Below are positions 7,429 through 15,724 of a DNA stretch of 64,000 nucleotides, one piece after another. Below the pieces are notes generated by a model. That model did not search any database and was not told the origin of the DNA. It was given only the letters and a program-made list of their open reading frames with translations. Numbering within the stretch: the first letter of the stretch is position 1; each line of letters begins with the position of its first letter. Location: NCBI GenBank assembly GCA_036676355.1, contig JAKFDA010000093.1, positions 1 to 64,000 of the forward strand, read 5' to 3'. Source of the stretch: ZC4RG42 sp036676355 (lineage in GTDB: Bacteria; Pseudomonadota; Gammaproteobacteria; Burkholderiales; SG8-39). A program made the translations under genes and the position numbers.

Positions 7429-9718
7429 CAACAAAACGTATAAGAAACTTTGGTGGCTGCTCATTGCCGTACTCGCCGTCACCTTCACCCTGCTCGGCTA
7501 TCTCGGCCGCGAGGTCTACCGACAGGCGCCGCCCATTCCGGCCCGCATCGTCACCGCCGACGGCACGCTGATCTCGACGCAGGAAAAGATTCTCGATGGT
7601 CAAACCGCCTGGCAATCGGTGGGCGGCATGCAACTCGGTTCGATCTACGGTCACGGTGCTTATCAGGCGCCGGACTGGACGGCCGACTGGCTGCATCGCG
7701 AACTGCTAGCGTGGCTCGAACTCGCCGCGCAGCACGAGTACGGCGCGCCCTACGCATCGCTCGACGCCGACGCGCAGCAAATGCTGCAACACCGGATGAA
7801 AACCGAGTATCGGCGCAACACCTACGACGAAAGCACCGGCACCGCGGTCATCACGACGCGTCGCGCCGCCGCCATGGCCGCCACGGCGAAGTATTACGAC
7901 GCACTGTTCAGCGACGATGCAACGCTGAAGAGTTCGCGCGAAAGTTTCGCCATGAAGGAGAACACGCTGCCCGACGCGAAGCGACGCGATGATATGTCCG
8001 CGTTCTTCACCTGGACGGCGTGGACTGCCGCCACCGAACGGCCGGGCCAAACGGCAACCTACACCAACAACTGGCCGCACGAACCGCTGATCGACAACCG
8101 TCCCACGGCGGAAAACATCGTCTGGTCGATTGTCAGCGTGGTACTGCTGGTGGCCGGTATCGGCGCGCTGGTGTGGGCGTGGGCCTGGATGCGCAATCAT
8201 GAGGAGGCCGATCCGCCCGCGCCTGCGCGCGATCCGCTCACGACTTTCGCGCTCACGCCTTCGCAAAGAGCGCTCGGCAAATATCTTTTCCTGATCGTCG
8301 CGCTGTTCGTCTTCCAGGTGCTGCTGGGCGGCTTGACCGCGCATTACACGGTCGAGGGCCAGGAGTTCTACGGGATAGAGATCTCCAAGTGGTTCCCGTA
8401 TTCGCTGACCCGCACCTGGCACATACAGAGCGCATTGTTCTGGGTCGCCACCGGCTTCCTTGCAGCGGGCCTGTTCCTCGCGCCGATCATCAACGGCGGC
8501 AAGGAGCCGAAGTTTCAGAAAATCGGTGTCGACATCCTGTTCTGGGCACTGATCGTGGTGGTGGTCGGCTCTTTCGCCGGCAACTGGATGGCGATCGCGC
8601 AAGTGATGCCGGAGCATCTCAATTTCTGGCTTGGTCACCAGGGTTACGAATACGTTGACCTCGGCCGTCTCTGGCAGATCGGCAAGTTCGTCGGCATTGC
8701 GCTGTGGCTCGCGCTGATGCTGCGCTGCATGGTGCCCGCGTTGCGCAAACCCGGCAGCGACAAGCATCTGCTCGTGTTGCTTACCTGCTCCGTCGTCGCC
8801 ATCGGACTGTTCTACGGTACCGGCCTGTTCTACGGCGAACGTACGCACATCGCCATCATGGAATACTGGCGCTGGTATGTGGTGCACCTGTGGGTCGAAG
8901 GCTTCTTCGAAGTGTTCGCCACCACCGCCCTCGCCTTCATCTTCGTCTCCATGGGGCTGGTGTCGCGCACGGTCGGGACGACAGCAAGCCTTGCCTCCGC
9001 CTCGCTGTTCATGCTCGGCGGCGTGCCCGGCACGTTCCATCACCTCTACTTCACCGGCACCACCACGCCGGTGATGGCGGTCGGTGCGACGTTCAGCGCG
9101 CTCGAAGTCGTGCCGCTGGTCGTGCTCGGCTACGAAGCGTGGGAGAACTGGCGCCTCCGCGTACGCGCACCGTGGATGGAACAACTCAAGTGGCCGCTGA
9201 TGTGCTTCATCGCCGTGGCGTTCTGGAACATGCTCGGCGCCGGCGTATTCGGCTTCATGATCAACCCGCCGGTTTCGCTGTACTACCTGCAAGGCCTCAA
9301 CACCACCGCGACGCATGCACACGCAGCGCTGTTCGGCGTGTACGGCTTCCTGGCGCTCGGCTTCACCATCCTGGTGTTGCGCTACATTCGCCCCGCCTTC
9401 GTCTTCAACGACAAGTTGATGGGCACGGCGTTCTGGTGGTTGAACGGCGGCATCACGCTGATGATTGTGGTCAGCCTGCTGCCGATCGGACTGTTCCAGT
9501 TCTACGCCAGCGCCAGCGAAGGGCTGTGGTACGCGCGCAGTGAAGCGTTCCTGCAGCAACCTTTCCTCGAAGCGCTGCGCTGGCTGCGCACCATCGGCGA
9601 CGTGGCATTCATCATCGGCGCTGTGGCATTCGCATCGCAGGTGGTCAAAGGCCTGCGCGCTCCGTCGCATGACGTCTATATCCCCACCACCGGGGCGCTG
9701 GCCAAGGCCGAAAGTTAA
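7421..9718 (+). CDS. norB: Quinol-dependent nitric oxide reductase (qNor)
   Basis: A 765-residue single-subunit NO reductase of the inner membrane that reduces 2 NO to N2O with electrons from quinol. The N-terminal extension (about 1-230, with one leading transmembrane helix and a periplasmic domain) replaces the NorC subunit. The core has about 12 further helices. Visible metal ligands are VVHLWVEGFFEVF (FeB His and Glu), TFHHLYF (FeB His-His) and ATHAHAALFG (heme histidines). Its ATG lies inside the end of ric. Given the NorR control, detoxification is more likely than respiration; no nitrite reductase genes are in the window. Confidence 0.96.
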   Translation: MSDNKTYKKLWWLLIAVLAVTFTLLGYLGREVYRQAPPIPARIVTADGTLISTQEKILDGQTAWQSVGGMQLGSIYGHGAYQAPDWTADWLHRELLAWLELAAQHEYGAPYASLDADAQQMLQHRMKTEYRRNTYDESTGTAVITTRRAAAMAATAKYYDALFSDDATLKSSRESFAMKENTLPDAKRRDDMSAFFTWTAWTAATERPGQTATYTNNWPHEPLIDNRPTAENIVWSIVSVVLLVAGIGALVWAWAWMRNHEEADPPAPARDPLTTFALTPSQRALGKYLFLIVALFVFQVLLGGLTAHYTVEGQEFYGIEISKWFPYSLTRTWHIQSALFWVATGFLAAGLFLAPIINGGKEPKFQKIGVDILFWALIVVVVGSFAGNWMAIAQVMPEHLNFWLGHQGYEYVDLGRLWQIGKFVGIALWLALMLRCMVPALRKPGSDKHLLVLLTCSVVAIGLFYGTGLFYGERTHIAIMEYWRWYVVHLWVEGFFEVFATTALAFIFVSMGLVSRTVGTTASLASASLFMLGGVPGTFHHLYFTGTTTPVMAVGATFSALEVVPLVVLGYEAWENWRLRVRAPWMEQLKWPLMCFIAVAFWNMLGAGVFGFMINPPVSLYYLQGLNTTATHAHAALFGVYGFLALGFTILVLRYIRPAFVFNDKLMGTAFWWLNGGITLMIVVSLLPIGLFQFYASASEGLWYARSEAFLQQPFLEALRWLRTIGDVAFIIGAVAFASQVVKGLRAPSHDVYIPTTGALAKAES

Positions 9719-9741
9719 ACAACCGATAGCCTGTCCCTCTA

Positions 9742-9779
9742 CCGGCGTGACTCCGCAAGGAGCACGTCGGTTTTTTTTT
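9742..9779 (+). terminator. Rho-independent terminator after norB
   Basis: CCGGCGTG-a-CTCC-gcaa-GGAG-c-ACGTCGG can fold into a stem of about 12 pairs with one wobble pair and a GCAA tetraloop, followed by nine T residues. It lies 24 bases after the norB stop. Confidence 0.93.
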
Positions 9780-9847
9780 CGCCTTTCAATAACGCTTTAC
9801 GCGTTGCTTACCGGCCGACGTTGGTCGGTTCAGCAATGGCTGACGCC

Positions 9848-10284
9848 TTACTCGCCGATGTGAATCAACGCGAGGCCGCTTTGCTCATCGTGCACACGCT
9901 TGAGATAAGCAGGCGAATCGACGAGGATCACCTCCAGCGTGGGCCGGACATAAGCCTCCAACAAATGGCCGCCATGCGCGCTTCCGTCGCGCTTTCCCAG
10001 CACGATATGCGCGTGAATCTTCGGCTCCGAACCGTGCAGCGCAATATCGCCGATCAAAGACAGCACCTCCACCTGTTCTTCGATTTCGATACGCTCATAA
10101 TCCTTGCGCTCTCAATCGAATAGCCGATCGCCGCGCGACGCAATGCGCCGATGGCGGTAAAGCGGCTTGCGCCGATCGCGTGCTCACGCGCAAAGACCTC
10201 GAGCCCGACGACGACTTCGTCATCGGTATCGAAAATCAGTGCATAGGTGCGCTCGTCGGCATCGTTGAGAAGCTTGGCCCGCAT
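9848..10284 (-). pseudogene. Broken PPC-domain (DUF296) DNA-binding-like protein
   Basis: Two fragments of one PPC/DUF296 protein lie in different frames. The N-terminal part starts at ATG 10284 (ribosome site GGGGA) and reads MRAKLLNDADERTYALIFDT...FTAIGALRRAAIGY. The C-terminal part in another frame reads ERKDYERIEIEEQVEVLSL and continues IGDIALHG...HAHIVLGKRDGSAHGGHLLEA to the stop at 9848. Family members read GYFDWERKxY at the junction. Here the DNA GGCTATTCGATTGAGAGCG is explained by loss of one T after TAT plus TGG changed to TGA, giving both a frameshift and an in-frame stop. Two independent lesions argue for real decay rather than one sequencing error. The intact family gives trimeric cytoplasmic proteins, often with unknown ligands. 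Confidence 0.85.
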
Positions 10285-10519
10285 CGGAATCCCCGTTGTG
10301 GTGGCGCCACTACGACGCCGGAGCCACGTGCGCTGCACTGCGCGTGCCCCGCTACGGCATCTCGTCGAGGCGCGTCTGGTTGATGAAGAAGAAGCGATTG
10401 ACCAGGACGCATCAACCGCTGCAATGCGCGCGTTCCCTGCCAACGTGAGGGAACAGGCCTTGCAACACCTCACATGCGCGTCCGTGGACGCGGCGTTCTT
10501 TCCAATGGAAGCTCTGATT

Positions 10520-10650
10520 AAGGTTGTTTGATCAAGACGGTCGCCAGTTCGTATCAGTTCGTATCGCATGAGCGATTTGATTGCTTTGTCCTCGCTCGTA
10601 CAGCTTCGCACACTCGCGACCATCCTCGGCACTCTTATTCAGACATTCCC
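10520..10650 (+). repeat. Dispersed intergenic repeat, copy A (TCCTCGCTCGTACAGC family)
   Basis: Contains AAGGTTGTTTGATCAAG, a CGCCAGTTCGT...CGCATGAGCGATT segment, ATTGCTTTGTCCTCGCTCGT, and a CGCACACTCGCGACCATCC end. The same blocks recur in the same order at 30386-30620, and the last block recurs at 34789-34834. It lies immediately upstream of the small helical protein gene at 10676 and behind the decayed PPC gene. No transposase is associated. Confidence 0.8.
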
Positions 10651-10675
10651 GAAGCAAATTCCACAAGGAGTCACC

Positions 10676-10999
10676 ATGCAACTGAGCGAAGTACAACAAC
10701 GCTTTTCCCGCGTCGAACAATGCATCGACGATGCCGCGAACGCCTGCCAGCAAAGCGCATCGGCGCCGCAACAGTTGAAGGAATCGATCCAGCAGCTCGA
10801 TCAGCGTTCCGACCAGGCGCGGCAATACATTCAGGGCCAGGACGAAAGCAAGATTCGTCAATGTGTCAATGAACTGGAAGAGTTGAGCGACCGCGCCTTG
10901 GAGGCGTGCAAGCAAGCCGGCAATATCGAACCGCAACTGCAGCAAGCCGTACAGAAGACGCATAGCGAACTCTCTAGCCTCAAGCATCAGATGGGTTGA
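10676..10999 (+). CDS. Small helical hypothetical protein
   Basis: A 107-residue protein with an excellent ribosome site (AAGGAG, six bases before ATG 10676). It is almost entirely predicted amphipathic helix, rich in Gln, Glu and Ser, with heptad-like spacing (VQQRFSRVEQCIDDAANACQ, LKESIQQLDQRSDQARQYI, LQQAVQKTHSELSSLKHQ), suggesting a coiled coil or helical bundle. Four cysteines sit at helix positions. No signal peptide and no family that I recognise. A terminator follows 15 bases after the stop, so it is probably a single-gene transcript. Confidence 0.75.
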   Translation: MQLSEVQQRFSRVEQCIDDAANACQQSASAPQQLKESIQQLDQRSDQARQYIQGQDESKIRQCVNELEELSDRALEACKQAGNIEPQLQQAVQKTHSELSSLKHQMG

Positions 11000-11014
11000 G
11001 GCGCCTGATCGACA

Positions 11015-11038
11015 GGGCCGCGTACGCGCGGCCCTTTT
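11015..11038 (+). terminator. Rho-independent terminator
   Basis: GGGCCGCG-tacg-CGCGGCCC forms a perfect eight-pair GC stem with a four-base loop, followed by TTTT. It closes the small helical protein gene. Confidence 0.85.
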
Positions 11039-11072
11039 GCAAGAGGCGTCGGCACTTCTTGCAGGAACGACA

Positions 11073-11246
11073 ATGGAAGAAAAATACTTCGTTGCCAGCG
11101 ACGGCGAACAGCCGATCCGCATCTACTTCGACCGTGACAGCGCGTTCGCTTCGCAAGCAGCCTACCTCGACAGCTTCGACCAGCGAGGCGAAGCGGTACA
11201 GCGCTACATGCGCAACGACGACGGGCAGTACACGATCGATTTCTAA
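11073..11246 (+). CDS. Small acidic hypothetical protein
   Basis: A 57-residue protein from ATG 11073 (MEEKYFVASDGEQPIRIYFD). It is acidic and aromatic-rich, with no membrane segment and no cysteines. The start is supported by a purine-rich AGGAA about eight bases upstream. An upstream in-frame ATG at 11037 would begin inside or immediately behind the terminator and is unlikely. I do not recognise a family; coding status rests on the clean frame and start context only. Confidence 0.5.
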   Translation: MEEKYFVASDGEQPIRIYFDRDSAFASQAAYLDSFDQRGEAVQRYMRNDDGQYTIDF

Positions 11247-11381
11247 TCCTTCCGAAGGGTGACCGGCGTCGTCATCAGCGCTTAGCACTTCGCTTGCGGA
11301 AGCGCGCGCTCTCGAACGTTGCATGAGGATAATTGCGGCTGCCGCGGATTACAATGCGCACACCACCGCTAGGACACCACC

Positions 11382-12395
11382 ATGAAAGCCGTCGGATATC
11401 GTAAATCCCTACCCATCGAACACGAACATGCGCTGATCGATCTCGACATCCCCGCACCCGAGCCGCAAGGTCGCGATCTGCTCGTCGAAGTGGAAGCGGT
11501 ATCGGTCAACCCGGTCGACACCAAAGTGCGCAAAAGAAGCGAGCCGTCCGAAGGCGCGTACAAGATTCTGGGCTGGGACGCCGCCGGAATCGTGCGCGAG
11601 GTGGGTAAAGAAGCATCACTGTTCAGGCCCGGCGATCGTGTCTGGTACGCGGGCTCCATCGACCGGCCCGGCAGCAATGCCGAACTGCAACTGGTGGACG
11701 AACGTATCGTCGGCCGGATGCCGAAAACGCTCGACTTCGCGCAGGCCGCTGCGCTGCCGCTTACCAGCATGACGGCGTGGGAGCTGCTCTTCGATCGCCT
11801 GCAGATTGCGCGCGGCAACGCACCGACCAGCGAACACCTGCTCATCATCGGCGCGGCGGGCGGCGTCGGGTCGATCATGGTGCAACTCGCCAAGCGCCTG
11901 ACCGGACTCGCCGTCATCGGCACCGCCTCGCGACCGCAGACGCAGGACTGGTTGCGTAAGCTCGGCGTCGATCATGTCGTCGACCATGGCAAGCCGCTGA
12001 CCGAAGAACTGCATCGCATCGGCGTGCCTAACATCGAATACATCGCAAGCCTTACGCACACGGACACACATTTCGAGCAGGCGGTGGAAGCGCTGGCCCC
12101 TCAGGGGCGGTTTGGTTTGATCGACGATCCCGAGCCGATCGATGTGCGGCTGCTCAAACGCAAGAGCGCCTCACTGCACTGGGAACTGATGTTCACGCGC
12201 GCGGTGTTTCAGACGGCGGACATGATCGAGCAGCACCGCATCCTCACCGAGGTCGCGCGCATGGTGGACGAGGGACTCATTCGAACCACCGTGGCGGAAC
12301 ACTACGGTCGCATCGATGCAGTCAACCTCAAGCGCGCGCATGCGCTGATCGAGAGCGGTCGCTCCATCGGCAAGATCGTGCTGGAAGGGTTTTGA
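11382..12395 (+). CDS. Zinc-free MDR-family NAD(P)H:quinone oxidoreductase
   Basis: A 337-residue medium-chain dehydrogenase/reductase of the quinone oxidoreductase (ZTA1/zinc-type alcohol dehydrogenase-like) group. The GroES-like N-terminal domain has VSVNPVDTKVR and LGWDAAGIVREVG. The Rossmann domain has the nucleotide loop LIIGAAGGVGSIMVQLAK near residues 148-165. The cysteine and histidine ligands of true zinc alcohol dehydrogenases are absent, so it should be a zinc-independent NADPH-dependent reductase of quinones or enones. It is a single gene, convergent with pncA. Confidence 0.88.
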   Translation: MKAVGYRKSLPIEHEHALIDLDIPAPEPQGRDLLVEVEAVSVNPVDTKVRKRSEPSEGAYKILGWDAAGIVREVGKEASLFRPGDRVWYAGSIDRPGSNAELQLVDERIVGRMPKTLDFAQAAALPLTSMTAWELLFDRLQIARGNAPTSEHLLIIGAAGGVGSIMVQLAKRLTGLAVIGTASRPQTQDWLRKLGVDHVVDHGKPLTEELHRIGVPNIEYIASLTHTDTHFEQAVEALAPQGRFGLIDDPEPIDVRLLKRKSASLHWELMFTRAVFQTADMIEQHRILTEVARMVDEGLIRTTVAEHYGRIDAVNLKRAHALIESGRSIGKIVLEGF

Positions 12396-12438
12396 GAAAG
12401 CGGGGAGTCGAGCGCGAAAGCAGTCAAAGAAACGAATT

Positions 12439-13011
12439 TCAGCGCAGTTCGACCCGTGCGCCGGCCTCCCGCATCTCGCGCAGCGACCGTTCTCCGCCTT
12501 CCCGTGTAACAGGAAGCGAAGCGTCCGGAATAAGCGCCACTTCGAATCCTTCCCTCAAGCCGTCGAGCACGGTGGCGCGTACGCAGACATCCTGTGCCAG
12601 ACCGCCGACCCACAAGCGCCTGATGCCATCGCGGCGCAGTTGTATTGCAAGGCCAGTCTGATCGAATGTCGAGTTCTGATCCTGATCGAAGCGCGTGCCT
12701 TTGGTGACTTTGATCGCGCTCGACGGCAGGCGCAGCGCCGGATGGAATTGCGCGCCGTCGCTGTCCTGCACGCAATGCGGCGGCCACTGCCCTCCCCGCT
12801 CATGAAAACTGAGATGTCCGGCCGGATGCCAGTCGCGCGATGCATAGATCGGCACACCGATCTCGGCCGCCGCGTCGATCCAGCAATTCAGCGCCGGGAT
12901 CACTTCGTCGCCACGCTCGATCGGCAGCGCACCGCCGGGACAGAAATCGTTCTGCACATCGACAACGATCAGCGCGTCACCCGACTGCAGCAACGCTGAT
13001 GGATGGTCCAT
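12439..13011 (-). CDS. pncA: Nicotinamidase
   Basis: A 190-residue cysteine hydrolase that converts nicotinamide to nicotinate for NAD salvage. The catalytic triad is Asp18 (LIVVDVQNDFCPGG), Lys104 (VTKGTRF) and Cys143 (GLAQDVCVRAT). The metal site is seen in SRDWHPAGHLSFH and WPPHC. The ATG at 13011 sits eight bases after GAGG; an upstream TTG (13017) is possible but weaker. It follows pncB by nine bases on the same strand, so the operon encodes two consecutive salvage steps. Confidence 0.94.
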   Translation of the reverse strand: MDHPSALLQSGDALIVVDVQNDFCPGGALPIERGDEVIPALNCWIDAAAEIGVPIYASRDWHPAGHLSFHERGGQWPPHCVQDSDGAQFHPALRLPSSAIKVTKGTRFDQDQNSTFDQTGLAIQLRRDGIRRLWVGGLAQDVCVRATVLDGLREGFEVALIPDASLPVTREGGERSLREMREAGARVELR

Positions 13012-13020
13012 GGTCAACCC

Positions 13021-14385
13021 TCACTGATCGTGCAGGCAATTGCGCGCCACCTGCTCCTGATACCGGAGCAGCATGTCACTCGGCCGTACCGGATACGGCG
13101 GCTTGGCCGGCGCGAGGGCCCGCACATGGTCGGGCAGACGGGCGATTTGCGCGCGGGCATAATCGCGCACCGCATCGAGCGGCGGGCTGGCATCGGGCAG
13201 GCGCCTGCCCTGTCGCATGACCGGCGAGAGCAACGGCCGTCCCTGCAGCTTCTCGCCCGCGCGCGCAATGATGTCGTGCACATCGCGGCCGTCTTCCGCC
13301 ATGCGAAACACCTGTTTGCGGCCGGGCAGCACCGGCTTATCCGCCGACAGCTTCACGCGCCCGCGCCCGTCGTATTCAACCAGCTTGTAAGCCATATCGA
13401 GAGACGGCGCATCGCTCGACACGCCCATGGCCGTGCCCACGCCGAACGCATCGAACGGCGCGTCGCGCCGCACCAGTTCGGCGACGCGATCCTCGTCCAG
13501 GCTGCCGCTGGCGATGAGCCGCACGCGTTGTAGACCGGCTTCGTCGAGCATGCTGCGCGCCGCGTGCGCGAGCGCGGCGAGATCGCCGGAATCAAGGCGC
13601 AGCGCGCGCACCTTGAAGGCATCGCTCAGTTCGTGCGCCAGCTCGATCACCTTGCGCACCGCCCGCAGCGTGTCATAGGTATCGATCAGCAGCACGGTAT
13701 CGGGATAAATACGCTCGAATGCGCGAAACGCCTGCGCTTCGCCGGCGTGCGCCTGGATGTAACTATGCGCCATCGTGCCCGCAAGCGGCAGTCCGTAACG
13801 CCTTCCGGCGAGCACATTGGAAGTCGCCGATACGCCGGCGATATGGAAAGCGCGCGCCCCCTTCACCGCCGCATCCACGCCGTGATAACGCCGGGCGCCG
13901 AAATCCACCACCTCGCGGCCTTGTGCGGCGGTCGTCACGCGCGCGGCCTTGGATGCCGTCATGGTTTGCAGATGAATCTGATTCATCACAAAGGTTTCGA
14001 TCAGTTGCGCCTGCGGCAACGGCGCGATCACTTCGACAATCGGCTCGTTGGCGAACACGACGGTACCTTCCGGCACGGCAACGACGTCTCCGGTAAAGCG
14101 AAAATCGCGCAGCCATGCGAGGAAGCGGTCGTTGAACTTGCCGAGCGTGCGCAGCCAGGCGATATCGTCCTCGCTGAAACGCAGATGTTCCAGATAATCG
14201 AGCACCGCTTCCAGCCCGCAGGCGAGCAGATAGTTGCGCTGCGCCGGCAAGCGCCGCACGAACAGACTGAAGACGGCATCCCGCTCCATGCCTTCCTCGA
14301 AATACGCCTGCAGCATGGTGAGTTCGTACAGGTCGGTGAACAGCGCATGCTGTGCCTCGTGCGGTTGCTGCGCGTTCATGCTCAT
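13021..14385 (-). CDS. pncB: Nicotinate phosphoribosyltransferase
   Basis: A 454-residue NAPRTase that makes nicotinate mononucleotide from nicotinate and PRPP. Family features include FTDLYELTMLQAYF near the N-terminus, DFGARRYHGVDAA (active-site region around residue 155), GTMAHSYIQAH and LRLDSGDLAALA. The ATG overlaps the stop of the upstream OYE gene (ATGA), indicating translational coupling. With pncA directly downstream this is a compact pyridine-nucleotide salvage unit. Confidence 0.95.
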   Translation of the reverse strand: MSMNAQQPHEAQHALFTDLYELTMLQAYFEEGMERDAVFSLFVRRLPAQRNYLLACGLEAVLDYLEHLRFSEDDIAWLRTLGKFNDRFLAWLRDFRFTGDVVAVPEGTVVFANEPIVEVIAPLPQAQLIETFVMNQIHLQTMTASKAARVTTAAQGREVVDFGARRYHGVDAAVKGARAFHIAGVSATSNVLAGRRYGLPLAGTMAHSYIQAHAGEAQAFRAFERIYPDTVLLIDTYDTLRAVRKVIELAHELSDAFKVRALRLDSGDLAALAHAARSMLDEAGLQRVRLIASGSLDEDRVAELVRRDAPFDAFGVGTAMGVSSDAPSLDMAYKLVEYDGRGRVKLSADKPVLPGRKQVFRMAEDGRDVHDIIARAGEKLQGRPLLSPVMRQGRRLPDASPPLDAVRDYARAQIARLPDHVRALAPAKPPYPVRPSDMLLRYQEQVARNCLHDQ

Positions 14386-15458
14386 TCGACATCCGCCGGT
14401 TTGGCGCGCTCATACTGGCGTGGCCAGCGGATATCCGCGTGCAGCGCGTGCGATGCGCGCAGCGGCCAGTACGGATCGCGCAGCAGTTCGCGGGCGAGGA
14501 ACACCGCGTCGGCCTGCTCGTGCGCGATGATGTCTTCGGCTTGATGCGGTTTGGAGATGAGGCCGACGGCGCCGGTCGCGATTCCGATCCGCTTGCGGAT
14601 CGCCTCGGCGAACGGCACCTGGTAACCGGGCCCTACGGGAATTTTTGCGCCGGGCACGAGGCCGCCGCTCGAACAGTCGATGAGATCGACGCCGATTTCC
14701 TTCAACTCGTGCACCAGCGCGAGACTTTGCTCGAGGTCCCAACCGCCCTCCACCCAGTCGGTCGCGGAGATGCGCACGAACACCGGCCGATGCGCCGGCC
14801 ATACCTCGCGCACGACGCGAGCCACCTGAAGGGGAAAACGCATCCGTGCCGCAAGATCGCCGCCATATTCATCGTCGCGCCGATTGCTGAGCGGCGACAG
14901 AAACTCGTGCAACAGATAGCCGTGCGCCATATGCACTTCGATGACCTGAAAGCCGGCATTGAGACTGCGTCGCGCCGCGTCGCGAAAGCGTCCGACGGTC
15001 GCTTCGATATCCTCGTGGGTCATCGCCACCGGCGTCGGCGATTGTTCATTGAAGGGAATTGCACTCGGTGCGAGGGGCACCCAGCCGCCCAGTTCCAGCG
15101 GCAGCGGATGGCCGCCATGCCAGGGCGCGTCGGTGGAGGCCTTGCGCCCCGCGTGAGCGATTTGAATGGCGCTGACCGCACCCTGATCTTCGATGAAGGT
15201 GCTGATGCGCTGGAAGCGCTCCATTTGCGCATCGTTCCAGATACCGGTATCACCGGGTGAAATGCGACCGGCGGGCGATATCGCCGTCGCCTCCACCATC
15301 ACCAGTCCGGCGCCGCCCACCGCGCGACTGCCGAGATGAACGAAATGCCATTCGTTCGGCAGCCCGTCCTCGCAGCTGTACTGGCACATCGGCGAGACGA
15401 ACGCCCGATTGCGGAAAATGGTGTCGCGCAGCCTGAATGTCGAAAACAGCTTGCTCAT
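14382..15458 (-). CDS. namA: Old yellow enzyme family NADPH dehydrogenase (YqjM/NamA type)
   Basis: A 358-residue flavoprotein reductase of activated alkenes. The start MSKLFSTFRLRD at 15458 is preceded by a GGAAAGG ribosome site; upstream in-frame ATGs add unrelated sequence. It shows the YqjM-type N-terminal SPMCQYSCEDG with the redox-tuning cysteine, the substrate histidine motif IQIAHAGRKAS, and FMN-binding segments DLIDCSSGG and IATGAVGLI. The C-terminal RDPYWPLRAS is typical. It overlaps pncB by four bases. The nicotinamide salvage genes behind it may supply NADP for this or other reductases; that link is an inference. Confidence 0.92.
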   Translation of the reverse strand: MSKLFSTFRLRDTIFRNRAFVSPMCQYSCEDGLPNEWHFVHLGSRAVGGAGLVMVEATAISPAGRISPGDTGIWNDAQMERFQRISTFIEDQGAVSAIQIAHAGRKASTDAPWHGGHPLPLELGGWVPLAPSAIPFNEQSPTPVAMTHEDIEATVGRFRDAARRSLNAGFQVIEVHMAHGYLLHEFLSPLSNRRDDEYGGDLAARMRFPLQVARVVREVWPAHRPVFVRISATDWVEGGWDLEQSLALVHELKEIGVDLIDCSSGGLVPGAKIPVGPGYQVPFAEAIRKRIGIATGAVGLISKPHQAEDIIAHEQADAVFLARELLRDPYWPLRASHALHADIRWPRQYERAKPADVE

Positions 15459-15724
15459 ACCCGCCTTTCCTTGTTTGCCATCACGCCGCAAGCGACTTTG
15501 ATGCCAGGAGATCGAAACGGCCGGTGCCGTTCCCGGCGCCTTACCTCCGACAAGATGCGCGAAATTATAGAAGTCGGCCACGCGGCCTGACGATCGCAAT
15601 CGCTCGCCCTTCGGTCCGGGAAAGCCGTCCTCCGGCACGCCCCGGCGTCGGCGAATCAACCGCGCAACGCCAGGAGCGTCTGCACAGGGTTGCGGTGGAG
15701 TCGCCGGTGACTCAATATCGCGCG

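Noticed and set aside
7706..9670. Long open frame of 654 codons on the minus strand opposite norB
   Set aside because: It mirrors norB exactly, has a composition of Arg, His, Glu and Gln typical of antisense to GC-rich genes, and shows no domain.
9780..11000. Possible insertion sequence or phage remnant around the PPC pseudogene
   Set aside because: No transposase, integrase or target duplication seen; only short repeats.
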